From assembly GCA_016711925.1 (NCBI GenBank), contig JADJSA010000017.1, positions 62,001 through 126,000 of the forward strand: a stretch of 64,000 nt of DNA, given 5' to 3'. Within the stretch, counting starts at the first letter, position 1; every line of letters starts with the position of its first letter. This DNA comes from Candidatus Methylophosphatis haderslevensis. Lineage in GTDB: Bacteria; Pseudomonadota; Gammaproteobacteria; Burkholderiales; Rhodocyclaceae. Below the pieces are notes generated by a model that did no database searches, had not been told where the DNA came from, and saw only the letters and a program-made list of their open reading frames with translations. Shown one piece after another: positions 17,190 through 25,361 of the stretch. The translations under genes were made by a program, and so were the position numbers.

Positions 17190-17682
17190 AGCCGATTCCG
17201 GATTTGCCAAGAAGGTCGAGCAACACCTGGGTGCCGGCACCGATCGCGTCGCGCGCCCCGGCACGCTTCTCGACCAGCAGCATGTCGCGATATACCGGCT
17301 CGATTGCGGCGATCGCCTTTCGGCTCGGGCAACGCCGGACCGAGGTGTAACCGATCACGCTGCCATCGCTGCCGAGGTCGGGTGTGATATGGGCGAAGAC
17401 CCAGTAGTACCCGCCGTCCTTCGACATGTTCTTGACATAGGCAAACACTTCCTTGCCGGACTGGATCGTGTCCCATACCAGCTTGAAGGCGGAACGCGGC
17501 ATGTCCGGATGGCGGATGATGTTGTGCTGGGTACCGATCAGTTCGTCCTCCGAATAGCCGGAAAACTCGATGAAAGTCGGATTGCCGTAGGTGATGATGC
17601 CCTTGCGGTCCGTTTTCGAGACGATGAAATCGTCTTCCCGCATGACGCGCTCGACGCTGGTCGGCGTGATAGCCCGCTTCAT
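17164..17682 (-). CDS. PAS-domain sensor protein (Aer-like), partner of the adjacent MCP
   Basis: A 172-residue protein from the ATG at 17682, preceded by GGGGAGGGG. One PAS domain fills about 15-130 (DDFIVSKTDRKGIITYGNP, SGYSEDELIGTQHNIIRHPDMP, MSKDGGYYWVFAHITP), closely resembling the FAD-binding PAS of the Aer aerotaxis receptor. There is no transmembrane or signalling domain. It is followed, with overlap, by a methyl-accepting protein that lacks a sensor domain. The natural reading is a two-chain Aer in which this soluble PAS reports redox state to the receptor. FAD binding is inferred. Confidence 0.85.
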   Translation of the reverse strand: MKRAITPTSVERVMREDDFIVSKTDRKGIITYGNPTFIEFSGYSEDELIGTQHNIIRHPDMPRSAFKLVWDTIQSGKEVFAYVKNMSKDGGYYWVFAHITPDLGSDGSVIGYTSVRRCPSRKAIAAIEPVYRDMLLVEKRAGARDAIGAGTQVLLDLLGKSGIGYEELVFAL

Positions 17683-17999
17683 TTCCCCTCCCCACAAGAC
17701 GGGACGCGAAAAAGCGGTCCCAATGTGAACACACCGGCCTGATCGCCACGGTCGCGCAGTCGACGCGTGTCGCACCGCGGCCCGGGTTGTTTTTCCGAAT
17801 CAAGCGCGAAGCTGTCGAGCATGGTCCGCGACGAGTCCACCGTTCGCCGGAGATTACGTCTTGTGCGGTGCGAACTTGAGTGCCGTGGAGGTTGCCCTAC
17901 GCTTTCCGGCGGCAAAGTCGAGCGGCCGCCGTTCTGGCGCGACGGTCTGATCGCGCCAGAACGCCTGGGCGCCAGCCCCGGCCGTGCGATAATTGCGCA

Positions 18000-19097
18000 A
18001 TGCAGCAAATGCCTCTCGATGAGGATCTTTACTGTCTTCTCGGCGTCGATTCCTGCGCCTCCGCGGACGAGATCCGGCGCGCGTATCGCAAGCTCGCGAT
18101 GATCTGGCATCCGGACCGCAATGAGTCCGCCGATGCGGAGGAAACCTTCAAGCGCATCCGGCTCGCCTATGAAGTCCTGCGCGAGCCCGAACGGCGTACC
18201 GAATACGATCACAACTTCACCTCGCAAGCGCATCGGGCCGACAACGCCCACGCTCAGCAGGCAGCGGCGGCGCAACCCGACGCCTCGGCGCGGCGCGCCC
18301 CCAACCTGAGCCGCCACGTCAGCATCTCGCTCGAGGAGCAGGTCCACGGCTGTCGTGCAAAGCTCAGGCTTACGCGCACCGAGTATTGCCGGCAGTGCGG
18401 CGGCTCCGGGCACGCGAACCTGCCGCCGATCGCCTGCGGCACATGCAGGGGATCGGGCTCCATGAGAAGTCCTCTTGGCTTGTTCTCGTTTTTTCGCGCT
18501 GCCGCGGTCGCGTGCGCCGACTGCGACGGGACCGGCACGATTCGCCCGACGTGCGAAGCGTGCGAGGGAACGGGACTCAGCGCGCGCAAGACCGGCTACC
18601 TGAAGTTCGAGGTCCCCGCGGGCATCCGCCCGGGCGCCAGCTTGCGCGTGCGCGGGCACGGGCGGCGCGCTCGCACCGGCGAAGCGCCGGGAGACCTGCT
18701 GGTTCACGTCGGCGTCGCACCGCATCCCCTGTTCGAAGCGGACTTTCCCGATCTGCGCTGCGAGATTCCGCTCAGCGTGTTTCGCGCGCTGGCCGGTGGC
18801 AGCCTCGAGGTGCCCACGCTGGGTGATCCGGTTTCAGTTCCGTTGCCGTCCGAACCCATTGATGGAGCGGAGTTGCGCATTGCCGGACAAGGCATGCTCG
18901 ACGGCGGCTCGGGGCTACGCGGCGACCTGCTGGTCCGGGTGCGGCTGGTTCGACCGCAACAGCTCACCGACGCGCAACTTGCCCTGCTCGCCGAACTGGA
19001 TAAGCTGGCGGCGAACGACCCTGTGCACATCGACTGGCTGCGGCGCCGGCACGATGCCGAACGGCAGAAGTCGCGCCCGGATGGACGGCCCGGGTAG
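18000..19097 (+). CDS. DnaJ-family co-chaperone (type I paralogue)
   Basis: A 365-residue protein from the ATG at 18000. J domain at 6-72 with HPD at 37-39; an Ala/Gln-rich linker (about 75-103) replaces the usual Gly/Phe-rich region; a zinc finger with four CxxCxGxG repeats begins at C130, C146, C172 and C185; and a C-terminal substrate-binding region follows. It should stimulate a DnaK ATPase and deliver unfolded clients. The housekeeping dnaJ normally sits with dnaK/grpE, absent here, so this is probably an additional specialised copy. A plausible ribosome binding site is not obvious. It is convergent with amt, 18 bases away. Confidence 0.85.
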   Translation: MQQMPLDEDLYCLLGVDSCASADEIRRAYRKLAMIWHPDRNESADAEETFKRIRLAYEVLREPERRTEYDHNFTSQAHRADNAHAQQAAAAQPDASARRAPNLSRHVSISLEEQVHGCRAKLRLTRTEYCRQCGGSGHANLPPIACGTCRGSGSMRSPLGLFSFFRAAAVACADCDGTGTIRPTCEACEGTGLSARKTGYLKFEVPAGIRPGASLRVRGHGRRARTGEAPGDLLVHVGVAPHPLFEADFPDLRCEIPLSVFRALAGGSLEVPTLGDPVSVPLPSEPIDGAELRIAGQGMLDGGSGLRGDLLVRVRLVRPQQLTDAQLALLAELDKLAANDPVHIDWLRRRHDAERQKSRPDGRPG

Positions 19098-19115
19098 CCG
19101 GTTACCCGGCACGCA

Positions 19116-20315
19116 TTACCACGATGTCTCGCGTTCTGCGGTGGCGGAGATCTTGTGGATGCTGAGGTCGGCGCCATTGAATTCATCCTCCGCTTCGAGC
19201 CGCAGGCCGGTGGTGGCGCGCAGGGTGCCGTAGATGATCGCAGCGCAACAGACGGCGATCAGCACGCCCAGCCCGGTGCCGATGGCCTGCGCGGCGAAGC
19301 TGACGCCGCCGAGGCCACCCAGCGCCTTGCTGCCGAATATGCCGGCGGCAAGGCCGCCCCAGGCGCCGCAGAGGCCGTGCAGCGGCCAGACGCCGAGCAC
19401 GTCGTCGATCTTCCAGCGATTCTGCGTCAGGGTGAACATGTAGACGAACAGCGCGCCGGCGACCGCACCGGTGACCAGCGCGCCGGCCGGGTGCATCACA
19501 TCCGAACCGGCGCAGACGGCGACCAGCCCGGCCAGCGGGCCGTTGTGCACGAAGCCCGGGTCGTTGCGCCCGGCAATCAGCGCCGCAATAGTGCCGCCGG
19601 CCATCGCCATCAGCGAATTGACTGCCACCAGGCCGCTCACCTTGTCCAGCGTCTGCGCGCTCATGACGTTGAAGCCGAACCAGCCGACGGTGAGCATCCA
19701 CGCGCCGAGCGCGAGGAACGGAATGCTCGACGGCGGGTGCGCCGATATGCCGCCATCGTGGTAGCGGCCGCGCCGCGCGCCGAGCAGGACAACGGCCACC
19801 AGCCCGATCCAGCCGCCGAAAGCGTGCACCACCACCGAGCCGGCGAAATCGTGGAACTTGGCGCCGAATGCGGCCTCGATCCACGGCTGGATGCCGAAAC
19901 GGTCGTTCCAGGCGATGCCTTCGAACAGCGGATAGGCGAAGCCGACGATCAGGAACGTGGCGGCAAGTTGCGGATTGAAGCGCGCCCGCTCGGCAATGCC
20001 GCCCGAAACAATCGCCGGAATGGCCGCAGCGAAGGTGAGCAGGAAAAAGAACTTGACCAGTTCATAGCCCGACTTTTCCACCAGGTGCTCGGCGCCGACC
20101 AAAAAGCCCGCACCATACGCGACGCCGTAGCCGATGAAGAAATAGGCCAGCGTCGATACCGAGAAATCCACCAGAATCTTGACCAGCGCATTGACCTGGT
20201 TCTTCTTGCGCACGGTGCCCAGTTCGAGGAAGGCGAAGCCGCCGTGCATTGCCAGCACCATGATGGCGCCGAGCAGAATGAACAATACGTCGGCGGATGT
20301 CTTGATCGGGTCCAT
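19116..20315 (-). CDS. amt: Ammonium transporter (Amt family)
   Basis: A 399-residue membrane protein from the ATG at 20315, with GGAG about nine bases upstream; an ATG five codons earlier overlaps that site and is less likely. About eleven hydrophobic segments and family motifs are seen, for example DFSVSTLAYFFIGYG, FAGSVVVHAFGGWIGL and GWFGFN; the two pore histidines are expected at VVVHAFGG and WPLHGLCGAWGG. It conducts ammonium or ammonia into the cell. No glnK (PII) gene is adjacent, unlike the usual glnK-amtB pair. Confidence 0.93.
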   Translation of the reverse strand: MDPIKTSADVLFILLGAIMVLAMHGGFAFLELGTVRKKNQVNALVKILVDFSVSTLAYFFIGYGVAYGAGFLVGAEHLVEKSGYELVKFFFLLTFAAAIPAIVSGGIAERARFNPQLAATFLIVGFAYPLFEGIAWNDRFGIQPWIEAAFGAKFHDFAGSVVVHAFGGWIGLVAVVLLGARRGRYHDGGISAHPPSSIPFLALGAWMLTVGWFGFNVMSAQTLDKVSGLVAVNSLMAMAGGTIAALIAGRNDPGFVHNGPLAGLVAVCAGSDVMHPAGALVTGAVAGALFVYMFTLTQNRWKIDDVLGVWPLHGLCGAWGGLAAGIFGSKALGGLGGVSFAAQAIGTGLGVLIAVCCAAIIYGTLRATTGLRLEAEDEFNGADLSIHKISATAERETSW

Positions 20316-20701
20316 CGTGGGGCTCTCCATGCACAGGTTCGGCGCACAAGAGCAAGCGGCGTTCCATCAAGGCAGGGGCATCGAATCAATCACTTGCAAA
20401 CGAAGCGCGGCTTTGCGCGCACCAGAACAAGGCGTCGGCCGAAAAAACGCACCGTCCTCGTGCCGACCGTGCCGGCCGCCGCCTCAAAATGGTGCTGCTA
20501 TCGGCGTTGCCCTGGCACGCCCCATCGCAAACATGACATCGACGCCGCCGCGCCGAAGTGTCGCTGCCCCGCGAGCCGCATGAAATGGCGGTCTACATAT
20601 AGCCAAGGCTGCAAGCGCCTATCCACGGGGATTTCGAGATTGCCTGCCTGAAGAACGCCATTCCATGCGGCTTCCAGGCCATTGCCGTTTGAACGTGTGC
20701 G
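20316..20701. other. 386-base gap between amt and mltA carrying repeat copy B
   Basis: No gene is supported. Its left half should hold the amt promoter. Its right part, about 20573-20673, is the second copy of the composite intergenic repeat. Confidence 0.5.
20573..20673. repeat. Composite intergenic repeat, copy B
   Basis: Inverted unit GCCGCATGAAATGGCGGTCT (20575-20594), a degenerate direct unit around 20613-20632 (AGCGCCTATCCACGGGG) and a second direct unit around 20653-20672 (AACGCCATTCCATGCGGC). The direct units are 40 bases apart and the GGCG-to-CGCC span is 33 bases, identical to the other copies. Confidence 0.75.
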
Positions 20702-21988
20702 TCACGGCGCCGGCCGTGGCAGCAGCACCCAGAGCCGGCCGCTGGGGCGCATGCGGCCGGCCAGCGCGCCCGCCTCGGCGCCGAAGCCCCAGAAGAAATC
20801 GGCGCGCACGCCGCCCTTGATCGCACCGCCGGTATCCTGCGCGTTCATCAGCCGCTGCAGCGGCTTGCCGCTGCCCGGGTGGGTGGTGGCCAGCCAGACC
20901 GGCGCGCCCAGCGGTATCGCGCGCGGATCGACCGCGATGCTGCGTCCCGGCGTGAGCGGCACCCCGAGCGTGCCGGCGGGGCCGATATCCTTGCCGGCCT
21001 TGCCGTTCGCGCCGGCCACTTCGCGGAAGAAGACGTAACTCGGGTTGGCGTTGAGCAACTCGTCCAGGCGCGACGGATTGGCGCGCGCCCAGTTGCGGAT
21101 GCCGTCGAGCGAGGCCTGCTCGACCTTGAGTTCGCCCTTGTCCACCAGCCAGCGCCCGATCGAACGATAGGGATGGCCGTTCTGGTCGGCGTAGGCAACG
21201 CGCACGCGCGTGCCGTCATCGAGATCGATGCGCCCCGAGCCCTGCACCTGCAGGAAAAATGCCTCGATCGGATCGGCCAGCCAGAACAGCGCCTCGCGCG
21301 CCGTTTGCCGGTCGCGCTGCGCCAGTTCCTCGCGCGACCAGTAGGGCACCACCTTGCGGCCCTCGAGCCGGCCGCGCAGCCGCGCGCCCTTGAGTTCGGG
21401 ATAGTGCTCGCCCAGATCGATGGTGAACAGATCGTCGGGCACGCCATGGATCGGCCAGGCGTAGATCTTCGAGCGCTTGCGGCTGCCCTTGAGCAGCGGC
21501 TCGTAGTAGCCGGTGATCAGGCCCTCGCGCGTGCTGTCGGCATTGACCACCTGGTGCGGCACGAAGCGCGTCTCGAAGAACTGCTGCAGCCCGCCGTTGC
21601 CGGCGCCGACCTGCTTTGCGGCATCGGCGCACAGCGCGGCCGGCAACGCGGATTTGGACGCCTTGCAGGATTCGAGCAGCGCGGTCAGCGCCGGCGCCAG
21701 ATCGTCGCCGCCCCAACCCGGCAGATCGCGCCAGCTCGCTTCGATCAACGGCTTCGCGGCAACCGCCGGCGGCGCGACCGGCGCGGCGGCAGGGCACTGC
21801 GGACACGGCGCGCAGGGTGCGCAGGCCGGCGCCGCGCCGTTGGCAGGCGGCGGCACTGCGGCGGCCGGCGCCGAAGCCGTTGGCGGCGCGGCAGGCGATG
21901 ACGGCTGCACGCGCGGCGTGCCGCTGCAGGCCGCCAGCAGAGCGGCGGCGAACACCGCGCAGGAAGGCGCGACAAGGCGGAGCAGCAT
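20702..21988 (-). CDS. mltA: Membrane-bound lytic murein transglycosylase A
   Basis: A 428-residue lipoprotein from the ATG at 21988. Signal peptide with lipobox LAAC (Cys about 21), a long Ala/Pro/Cys-rich linker (about 25-80), then the MltA catalytic domain with the 3D-type segment NAQDTGGAIKG near the C-terminus, where D385 is the expected catalytic acid. It cleaves the glycan strand of peptidoglycan to form anhydro-muropeptides at the outer membrane. The linker is longer and more Cys-rich (CAPCAPCPQC) than in typical MltA. It is divergent from a 48-residue membrane protein gene 70 bases away. Confidence 0.92.
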   Translation of the reverse strand: MLLRLVAPSCAVFAAALLAACSGTPRVQPSSPAAPPTASAPAAAVPPPANGAAPACAPCAPCPQCPAAAPVAPPAVAAKPLIEASWRDLPGWGGDDLAPALTALLESCKASKSALPAALCADAAKQVGAGNGGLQQFFETRFVPHQVVNADSTREGLITGYYEPLLKGSRKRSKIYAWPIHGVPDDLFTIDLGEHYPELKGARLRGRLEGRKVVPYWSREELAQRDRQTAREALFWLADPIEAFFLQVQGSGRIDLDDGTRVRVAYADQNGHPYRSIGRWLVDKGELKVEQASLDGIRNWARANPSRLDELLNANPSYVFFREVAGANGKAGKDIGPAGTLGVPLTPGRSIAVDPRAIPLGAPVWLATTHPGSGKPLQRLMNAQDTGGAIKGGVRADFFWGFGAEAGALAGRMRPSGRLWVLLPRPAP

Positions 21989-22058
21989 GGATTTGGTACA
22001 GTGCGAGTCCCGAAGGGGCGAGAGTATAGCGCCCCGCCCTGCACAGAGAGACTCGTCG

Positions 22059-22205
22059 ATGTGGATCTTCGTACTGGAAGCCGGCGTGGCGCTCGCGCTG
22101 CTGATCTTCATTGTCTGGTGGACCCTGCCGTCGAAAGACAAGGACGTGCTGCCGCAGATCGAGGACAAGCGCGCCCCCAAGACCGGGGACACGCCCGATG
22201 AGTAA
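22059..22205 (+). CDS. 48-residue single-span membrane protein
   Basis: Starts at the ATG at 22059 with AGAGAG upstream. One hydrophobic helix (FVLEAGVALALLIFIVWW, about 4-21) is followed by a charged cytoplasmic tail. The stop overlaps the start of the DUF815 ATPase gene by eight bases, so the two are translationally coupled. I do not recognise the family; a membrane tether or small regulator for the ATPase is an inference from position. Confidence 0.6.
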   Translation: MWIFVLEAGVALALLIFIVWWTLPSKDKDVLPQIEDKRAPKTGDTPDE

Positions 22206-23086
22206 CACCAACGCATTGCTGGAGCAGCTGATCGCCCGCGTCGACGCCCTGCTGGCCCGTGCCGACCACCTGCTGCCGGCGGCCCCGCCGCTGCCCGACT
22301 TCGCCGCCTGCGCCGCATTCCGCTGGCGGCGCAAGCGCAACGACCGGCACGCCGGCGGACGGCTGGTTGCGGTTACCCATGCGCATCGCATCCGGCTCGC
22401 CGACCTGCAGGACATCGACCTGCAGAAATCGCGCATCGACGCCAATACACGCCAGTTTCTGCGCGGCAAACTCGCCAACAACGTGCTGCTCACCGGCGCG
22501 CGCGGCACCGGCAAATCGTCGCTGATCAAGGCGCTGCTCAACGAATACGCCGCGCAGGGCCTGCGCCTGATCGAGGTGGACAAGGACGACCTGATCGACC
22601 TGCCCGACATCGTCGACATCGTCGCCGGGCGGCCCGAACGCTTCATCCTGTTTTGCGACGACATGTCGTTCGAATCGGGCGAGCCGGGCTACAAGGCGCT
22701 CAAGAGCGTGCTCGACGGCTCGGTCTCGGCGATGGCCGACAACGTGCTGATCTACGCCACCTCGAACCGCCGCCACCTGATGCCCGAGTACTTCGACGAG
22801 AACCTCGACGCCCGGCATGTCGACGGCGAGGTGCATCCGGGCGAAGCGACGGAAGAGAAGATCTCGCTCTCCGAACGCTTCGGCCTGTGGCTGTCGTTCT
22901 ACCCGTTCTCGCAGGACGAATATCTGGCCATCGTCGCGCCACTGGCTGCGCGAATTCGGCGTATCGGCCGGCGAGCTGGAGGCCGCGCGCGCTGAAGCGC
23001 TGCAGTGGTCGCTCTCGCGCGGCTCGCGCAGCGGCCGCGTGGCCTGGCAGTTCGCGCGCGACTACGCCGGGCGCAGCGCGGGGTGA
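22198..23086 (+). pseudogene. DUF815-family P-loop ATPase, broken by one extra base
   Basis: The frame starting at 22198 gives an ATPase with Walker A GARGTGKSS (100-108) and Walker B FILFCDDMSF (149-158), then loses similarity after YLAIVA and runs to a stop at 22995. The +1 frame continues the expected C-terminus (HWLREFGV, LQWSLSRGSRSGRVAWQ) to a stop at 23086. Removing one C of the pair at 22939-22940 restores a 295-residue protein whose stop overlaps the next gene by GTGA, as expected for coupled genes. DUF815 proteins are AAA-type ATPases of uncertain role. The break may be sequence error rather than a true pseudogene. Confidence 0.82.
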
Positions 23087-24021
23087 GCAGGAAGATCGTC
23101 GACGTCGCGGCAGCCGTGATCACGCGGCCGGACGGCAGCTTCCTGCTCGGCCAGCGCGCCCCCGGCACCTTCTATCCCGGATACTGGGAATTTCCCGGCG
23201 GCAAGGTCGAGCCGGGCGAATCGCCGCGCCAGGCGCTGATACGCGAGCTGCATGAAGAACTCGGCCTGCGCGTGCAGACCGCGTGGCCGTGGATCACCCG
23301 CGAGCACCAATACGAGCATGCGCATGTGCGGCTGCATTTCTTCCGCGTGCCGCGCTGGTCGGGCGAAATCACCGACCACATTCACAGCGCGCTGTCGTGG
23401 CAGCGGATCGATGCAATGTCGGTCGCGCCGATGCTGCCGGCCAACGGCCCGGTGCTCGCGGCGCTCGCCTTGCCCCATGAATACGGCATTACGCACGCCT
23501 GGGAGATCGGCGCCGAGGCACAGCTTGCCCAACTCGAAGCGGCACTGGCGCGCGGCCTCAGACTGATTCAGGTGCGCGAGGCGACGCTCGCCGACACCGT
23601 CCGGCGGCGCTTCGCGGCCGAGGTCGTCGCACGCGCGCATCGACACGGCGCGCGCGTGCTGATCAATCACGACGCGCAGCTTGCCCGCGAGATCGGCGCC
23701 GATGGTGTGCATCTGCCAGCCGCGGCCCTGGCGCAACTCGACGCGCGGCCCGACCTGCCGCTGGTCGGCGCCTCTTGCCACACGCGGGCCGAACTGGAGC
23801 GCGCAGCGGCGCTGGAAATCGACTTTGCCGTGCTCGGCCCGGTGACGCCGACGCCCACCCACGCCGGGCAGCCTTCGCTCGGCTGGACCGCCTTCAGGGA
23901 ACTCGTGACCCTGCTGCCTCTGCCGGTATTCGCGCTCGGCGGGCTCCTTCGCAGCGACCTGGAGCCTGCCTGCAACGCCGGTGCACACGGCATCGCAGCC
24001 ATCCGGGGCGCCTGGCACTGA
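23083..24021 (+). CDS. Nudix hydrolase (MutT-like) fused to a ThiE-like domain
   Basis: A 312-residue protein starting at GTG 23083, which overlaps the repaired stop of the ATPase gene by four bases. N-terminal Nudix domain (about 5-130) with a complete Nudix box at 40-62 (G40, E46, R54-E55, E58-E59, G61), the MutT pattern for removing 8-oxo-dGTP. The C-terminal domain (about 135-312) resembles thiamine-phosphate synthase barrels (RLIQVREA, HLPAAAL, VLGPVTPTPTHAG, VFALGG). This fusion is common in betaproteobacteria. The second activity may be vestigial or act on thiamine intermediates. Confidence 0.9.
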   Translation: MSRKIVDVAAAVITRPDGSFLLGQRAPGTFYPGYWEFPGGKVEPGESPRQALIRELHEELGLRVQTAWPWITREHQYEHAHVRLHFFRVPRWSGEITDHIHSALSWQRIDAMSVAPMLPANGPVLAALALPHEYGITHAWEIGAEAQLAQLEAALARGLRLIQVREATLADTVRRRFAAEVVARAHRHGARVLINHDAQLAREIGADGVHLPAAALAQLDARPDLPLVGASCHTRAELERAAALEIDFAVLGPVTPTPTHAGQPSLGWTAFRELVTLLPLPVFALGGLLRSDLEPACNAGAHGIAAIRGAWH

Positions 24022-24246
24022 CTTGCCGAGCCAGTATCCCGCCGCGATGCCGTTCCCTCTTATCGACGGCGATGGCTTGGCGTACCATTGTTGTTCCTGA
24101 CGTCGTCGTCATGCACCGGCACCGCCGCTGCAGCACCTGTCGGCTGGCCGGAGGTTGCCCGATCTGCACCAGGTTTCTTTGCAACGGCGCGGCTCGCGTT
24201 CGCCGCGAGCCAGACCGTTCGATCTTTGATCCATGGAGGCCAGCAA

Positions 24247-25050
24247 ATGACAGGTCTTCGCCAACTTCTGCTGCTGCTTGCCCTGACATGGGCCGCCGCG
24301 AGCCATGGCGCATCTGTCGTCGCCACCTGGAATCCGAGTCCGGGAGACAACGTTGCCGGCTACTTCCTGTATATCGGTGACTTGAGCAGGCAGTACCAGT
24401 TGAAGATCAATACTGCCGGCGCCACGCAGTTCACCTTGGTCGGCCTGCAGACCTCAAGGAGCTACTACTTCGCGGTGACCGCCTACAATTCCGAGCGTGT
24501 CGAGAGCGACTTTTCCAATGAAGCCAGCCTCTTCATTCCGCTGATTCCCGAGGCACGCGGACCCTGGGTTGTCGAGTATTACGAACCCTACCTGGATCGC
24601 TACTTCATCACCGCCGACGTCGACGAGCAAATCGCCGCAGAGAGCGGCAACTTCGGCCGGTGGCGCCCAACCGGCATGAGCTTCAGATCCGGCGGAACGG
24701 TTCCGGTGTGCCGCTTCCACGGCAATAACCGGATCAACCCGACGACCGGATCGCCCTATGGACCGAATACCTACTTCTATACGGCCGATCTGGCCACATG
24801 CAACTTTGTGAACTCGATTCTCAATCCCGACGCCAAGAGCATGGTCTTCGATCGTTTCGACTTCTTGACGACGCCCGCCCTGGAAGGAACCTGCCCACCG
24901 TTCTTCGTGCCGGTCTTTCGCGCCTACAACAATGGATACGCACAGGGCTTCGACTCGAACCATCGCTATTCGACCGACCGGAACGCAATACTCGAAGTCG
25001 TCGCGCGCGGCTGGATCGACGAAGGCGTGAGGCTGTGCGCGCCGCTGTAG
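24247..25050 (+). CDS. Exported Fn3-like protein with a C-terminal YFITAD repeat region
   Basis: A 267-residue protein from the ATG at 24247 with GGAGG upstream. Signal peptide 1-22. A fibronectin type III-like domain (about 23-98: VATWNPSPGDNVAGYFLYIG, LQTSRSYYFAVTAYN) is followed by a region with the aromatic repeat motif DRYFITADV, NTYFYTADL and NHRYSTDR (about 105-267) and conserved cysteine pairs, similar to the DUF5648 group of secreted proteins. Likely extracellular or surface-attached, binding a polymer or another protein. It stands alone; the asparagine synthetase-like gene follows 311 bases later. Confidence 0.7.
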   Translation: MTGLRQLLLLLALTWAAASHGASVVATWNPSPGDNVAGYFLYIGDLSRQYQLKINTAGATQFTLVGLQTSRSYYFAVTAYNSERVESDFSNEASLFIPLIPEARGPWVVEYYEPYLDRYFITADVDEQIAAESGNFGRWRPTGMSFRSGGTVPVCRFHGNNRINPTTGSPYGPNTYFYTADLATCNFVNSILNPDAKSMVFDRFDFLTTPALEGTCPPFFVPVFRAYNNGYAQGFDSNHRYSTDRNAILEVVARGWIDEGVRLCAPL

Positions 25051-25361
25051 CGTCGGACTCGCGCTGCGGATGCCGGTAGACCGGAACGGTTGCGACAGAA
25101 GCCAGGTGCGCCGGGACTCCCAAACGCCGCCGCGTAGCGCCAATACAAGGTTGGCGTCTACGCCGTCCTCCTGCAGGGAGCGCACGCCTGTAGGCCCGCG
25201 TCGCGGGCTTCGCTGGCACTGGTCGTCGACAGCGGCCCGGCCGGGAAGAGAGTTCGGCCGAGCAGCCGGAGATCTCCGCGTTCGCGGATCTGCAGCGCAA
25301 TAGCCGCCCCGGAATAATTCGCTGGGCACTGCCGCCTGCAGGAAAGTAAAATTGGTCCGAC
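25051..25361. other. 311-base gap before the asparagine synthetase-like gene
   Basis: Searched for a short peptide-precursor gene because the next enzyme resembles peptide-modifying synthetases. The only frame of note (25070-25303) is Arg/Ser-rich, has no ribosome binding site and no leader-core look, so it is not called. No promoter or hairpin was assigned. Confidence 0.4.

Noticed and set aside
25051..25361. Search for a RiPP or lasso precursor near the long asparagine synthetase-like gene
   Set aside because: No short frame with a ribosome binding site and leader-core pattern on either side (also checked 27660-27909).
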